Source: UBA5287 sp041672395 (GTDB lineage: Bacteria; Bacteroidota; Bacteroidia; Bacteroidales; Dysgonomonadaceae). From it: 41,310 bases of DNA. The position numbers and the translations under genes were made by a program. Below the pieces are notes generated by a model. That model made no database searches, was not told where the DNA came from, and worked only from the letters and a program-made list of their open reading frames with translations. Location: the NCBI GenBank assembly GCA_041672395.1, contig JBAYZS010000017.1, positions 1 to 41,310 of the forward strand, given 5' to 3'. This document shows positions 40,224 through 41,310 of the stretch, in pieces (position 1 is the first letter of the stretch; each line of letters opens with the position of its first letter).

Positions 40224-41117
40224 ATGGCTTCAATTATCAATTTCAATAGTATTAAAGAATATAATGCGTTCAATAATCAGGAAACATTGCATCCGTTGGT
40301 AAGTATAGTCCATCTGGATAAAGCAGCTCCAAGAAAACTGAGACGGTTACGATATTCTTTTTATACTGTTTTTTTTAAAAAGATAAAGTGCGGTGATTTG
40401 CGCTATGGATTAAGTAATTATGACTACGAAGAAGGAACTTTGATATTTCTGGCTCCAGGTCAAGTCATTGGTCAGGATAGCGAAGAATATTACCAACCAC
40501 AAGGAATTGCATTAGTCTTTCATCCTGATTTTATATCGGGAACCACGTTAGGCAAGAATATCAATGATTATTATTTTTTCTCATATGCTGTAAATGAAGC
40601 ACTACATTTGTCAGAACAAGAAAGAAATATAATTCTGGATTGCTTTTCCAAAATTGAATATGAGTTACAGCATGCCATTGACAAACACAGTAAACAATTA
40701 ATTATATCCAATATCGAACTTTTTTTAAACTATTGCTCTCGTTTTTATGAACGTCAATTTATTACAAGAGAGAATAGTAACAAAGGCATATTAGAACGTT
40801 TTGAAAATATATTAAACAGTTATTTTACATCTGACAAACCACAAAATATTGGTTTACCATCTGTTTCATGGTGTGCTGAAAAGCTCAATTTGTCAGTGAA
40901 TTATTTTGGTGATTTGATTAAAAAGGAAACAGGAGTTACAGCACAGGAATATATTCAATCAAAAGTAATAGAAGTCGCCAAAGAAAGGCTATTTGATGTA
41001 AATAAGACCATTAGTGAAATTGCTTATGAAATGGGGTTTAAATATTCTCAACATTTTACCCGATTATTCAAACAGAGAACAGGGATCACTCCGAATGAAT
41101 TTAGATCAATAAATTAA
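40224..41117 (+). CDS. AraC-family transcriptional regulator, divergent from the exported enzyme cluster
   Basis: A 297-residue soluble regulator. The N-terminal cupin-like sensing domain (about residues 30-170, with YDYEEGTLIFLAPGQVIGQDSEEYYQPQGIALVFHPDF) precedes an AraC DNA-binding domain (about 195-295) with helix-turn-helix one SVSWCAEKLNLSVNYFGDLIKKETG and helix-turn-helix two ISEIAYEMGFKYSQHFTRLFKQRTGITPNEF. The frame stays open for 88 codons upstream, but that part would overlap the divergent gene and contain its promoter; the ATG at 40224 just after a -7 element is the real start. It probably activates the six exported enzyme genes on the opposite strand in response to a small molecule. 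Confidence 0.92.
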   Translation: MASIINFNSIKEYNAFNNQETLHPLVSIVHLDKAAPRKLRRLRYSFYTVFFKKIKCGDLRYGLSNYDYEEGTLIFLAPGQVIGQDSEEYYQPQGIALVFHPDFISGTTLGKNINDYYFFSYAVNEALHLSEQERNIILDCFSKIEYELQHAIDKHSKQLIISNIELFLNYCSRFYERQFITRENSNKGILERFENILNSYFTSDKPQNIGLPSVSWCAEKLNLSVNYFGDLIKKETGVTAQEYIQSKVIEVAKERLFDVNKTISEIAYEMGFKYSQHFTRLFKQRTGITPNEFRSIN

Positions 41118-41202
41118 ACTCCGCCAGTCCCGATAGAGCATTACGCAACCTGAATGGAACACATGCAGAGTTATCTACATTTTTATTACCATACGTGGGC
41201 AC

Positions 41203-41310
41203 TTAGATCCACTTGATTTCTAATTGTTTATAATTGAGTTCTTTGACATTTTTGTAATCGCTTTTGTTAAGTATCTCTTTTACAGGAGACTTGTCAAGTA
41301 GAGAGAAGCT
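41203..41310 (-). CDS. Possible 3' end of an unrecognised gene cut by the window edge
   Basis: On the minus strand, 35 codons are open from the window edge to a TAA at 41203-41205, with a Lys/Glu/Asn-rich translation (SPVKEILNKSDYKNVKELN). The codon pattern resembles local genes, but the stretch is too short to identify or to be sure it is coding. Confidence 0.4.
   Translation of the reverse strand, partial: SFSLLDKSPVKEILNKSDYKNVKELNYKQLEIKWI

Overview
The window looks like a chromosomal segment from a member of the Bacteroidetes, most probably the order Bacteroidales. The evidence is low G+C intergenic DNA, many start regions preceded by the Bacteroidetes -7 element TAnnTTTG, a tatA-tatC pair with no visible tatB, and Bacteroidetes-type families (DUF4301, DUF6448, an OmpH/Skp-like protein, TolC/HlyD/two-permease export operons). 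I see no rRNA, tRNA, CRISPR array, insertion sequence or prophage. The family cannot be fixed from the sequence alone.

Layout. 1-641: the 3' end of an unrecognised gene and a small three-helix membrane protein. 709-6211 (minus): a MarR-regulated export operon, marR / tolC-like / hlyD-like / two ABC-2 permeases, with near-identical dyad operators in front of marR and in front of the TolC gene. No ATPase gene is visible in it. 6416-10071: dnaK, divergent from a DUF4301 gene. 10107-14653 (minus): a probable nitrosative-stress block, namely a membrane-anchored AraC regulator, an exported DUF6448 protein, hcp and ric; phased direct repeats precede the DUF6448 gene and a perfect 17-bp palindrome precedes hcp. 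14813-18701: a secreted endonuclease/exonuclease/phosphatase-type protein, an acyltransferase and a SulP transporter. 19122-23633 (plus): cbpA, cbpM, recN, rlmB, ridA and a YccF protein, probably one transcription unit. 23771-27910 (minus): tatC, tatA, a second EEP-type protein and pepD. 28115-32657 (plus): a small membrane protein, an OmpH-like protein, a GT2 glycosyltransferase, marC and eno. 32841-33305 (plus): a small lipoprotein.

33487-41117: a divergent AraC regulator (plus strand) faces six minus-strand enzyme genes, all of whose products carry N-terminal export signals. In transcription order they are a lipoprotein alpha/beta hydrolase, a Cys-nucleophile alpha/beta hydrolase, an aldo/keto reductase, an NTF2-like protein, a type-B carboxylesterase, and a double-CMD plus cupin protein. 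This looks like an exported ester/carbonyl-processing pathway and is one of two good candidates for an undescribed system. A fragment of another minus-strand gene may occupy the last 108 bases.

The most unusual non-coding signal is a pair of 11-bp-period arrays with the same unit (consensus NNANNGTGAGA). There are four perfect units at 18841-18884 (read on the minus strand) and ten degenerate in-phase units at 31089-31198 (plus strand). Each is oriented toward a gene (sulP, eno) and lies roughly 100-110 bp upstream of that gene's putative -7 element.
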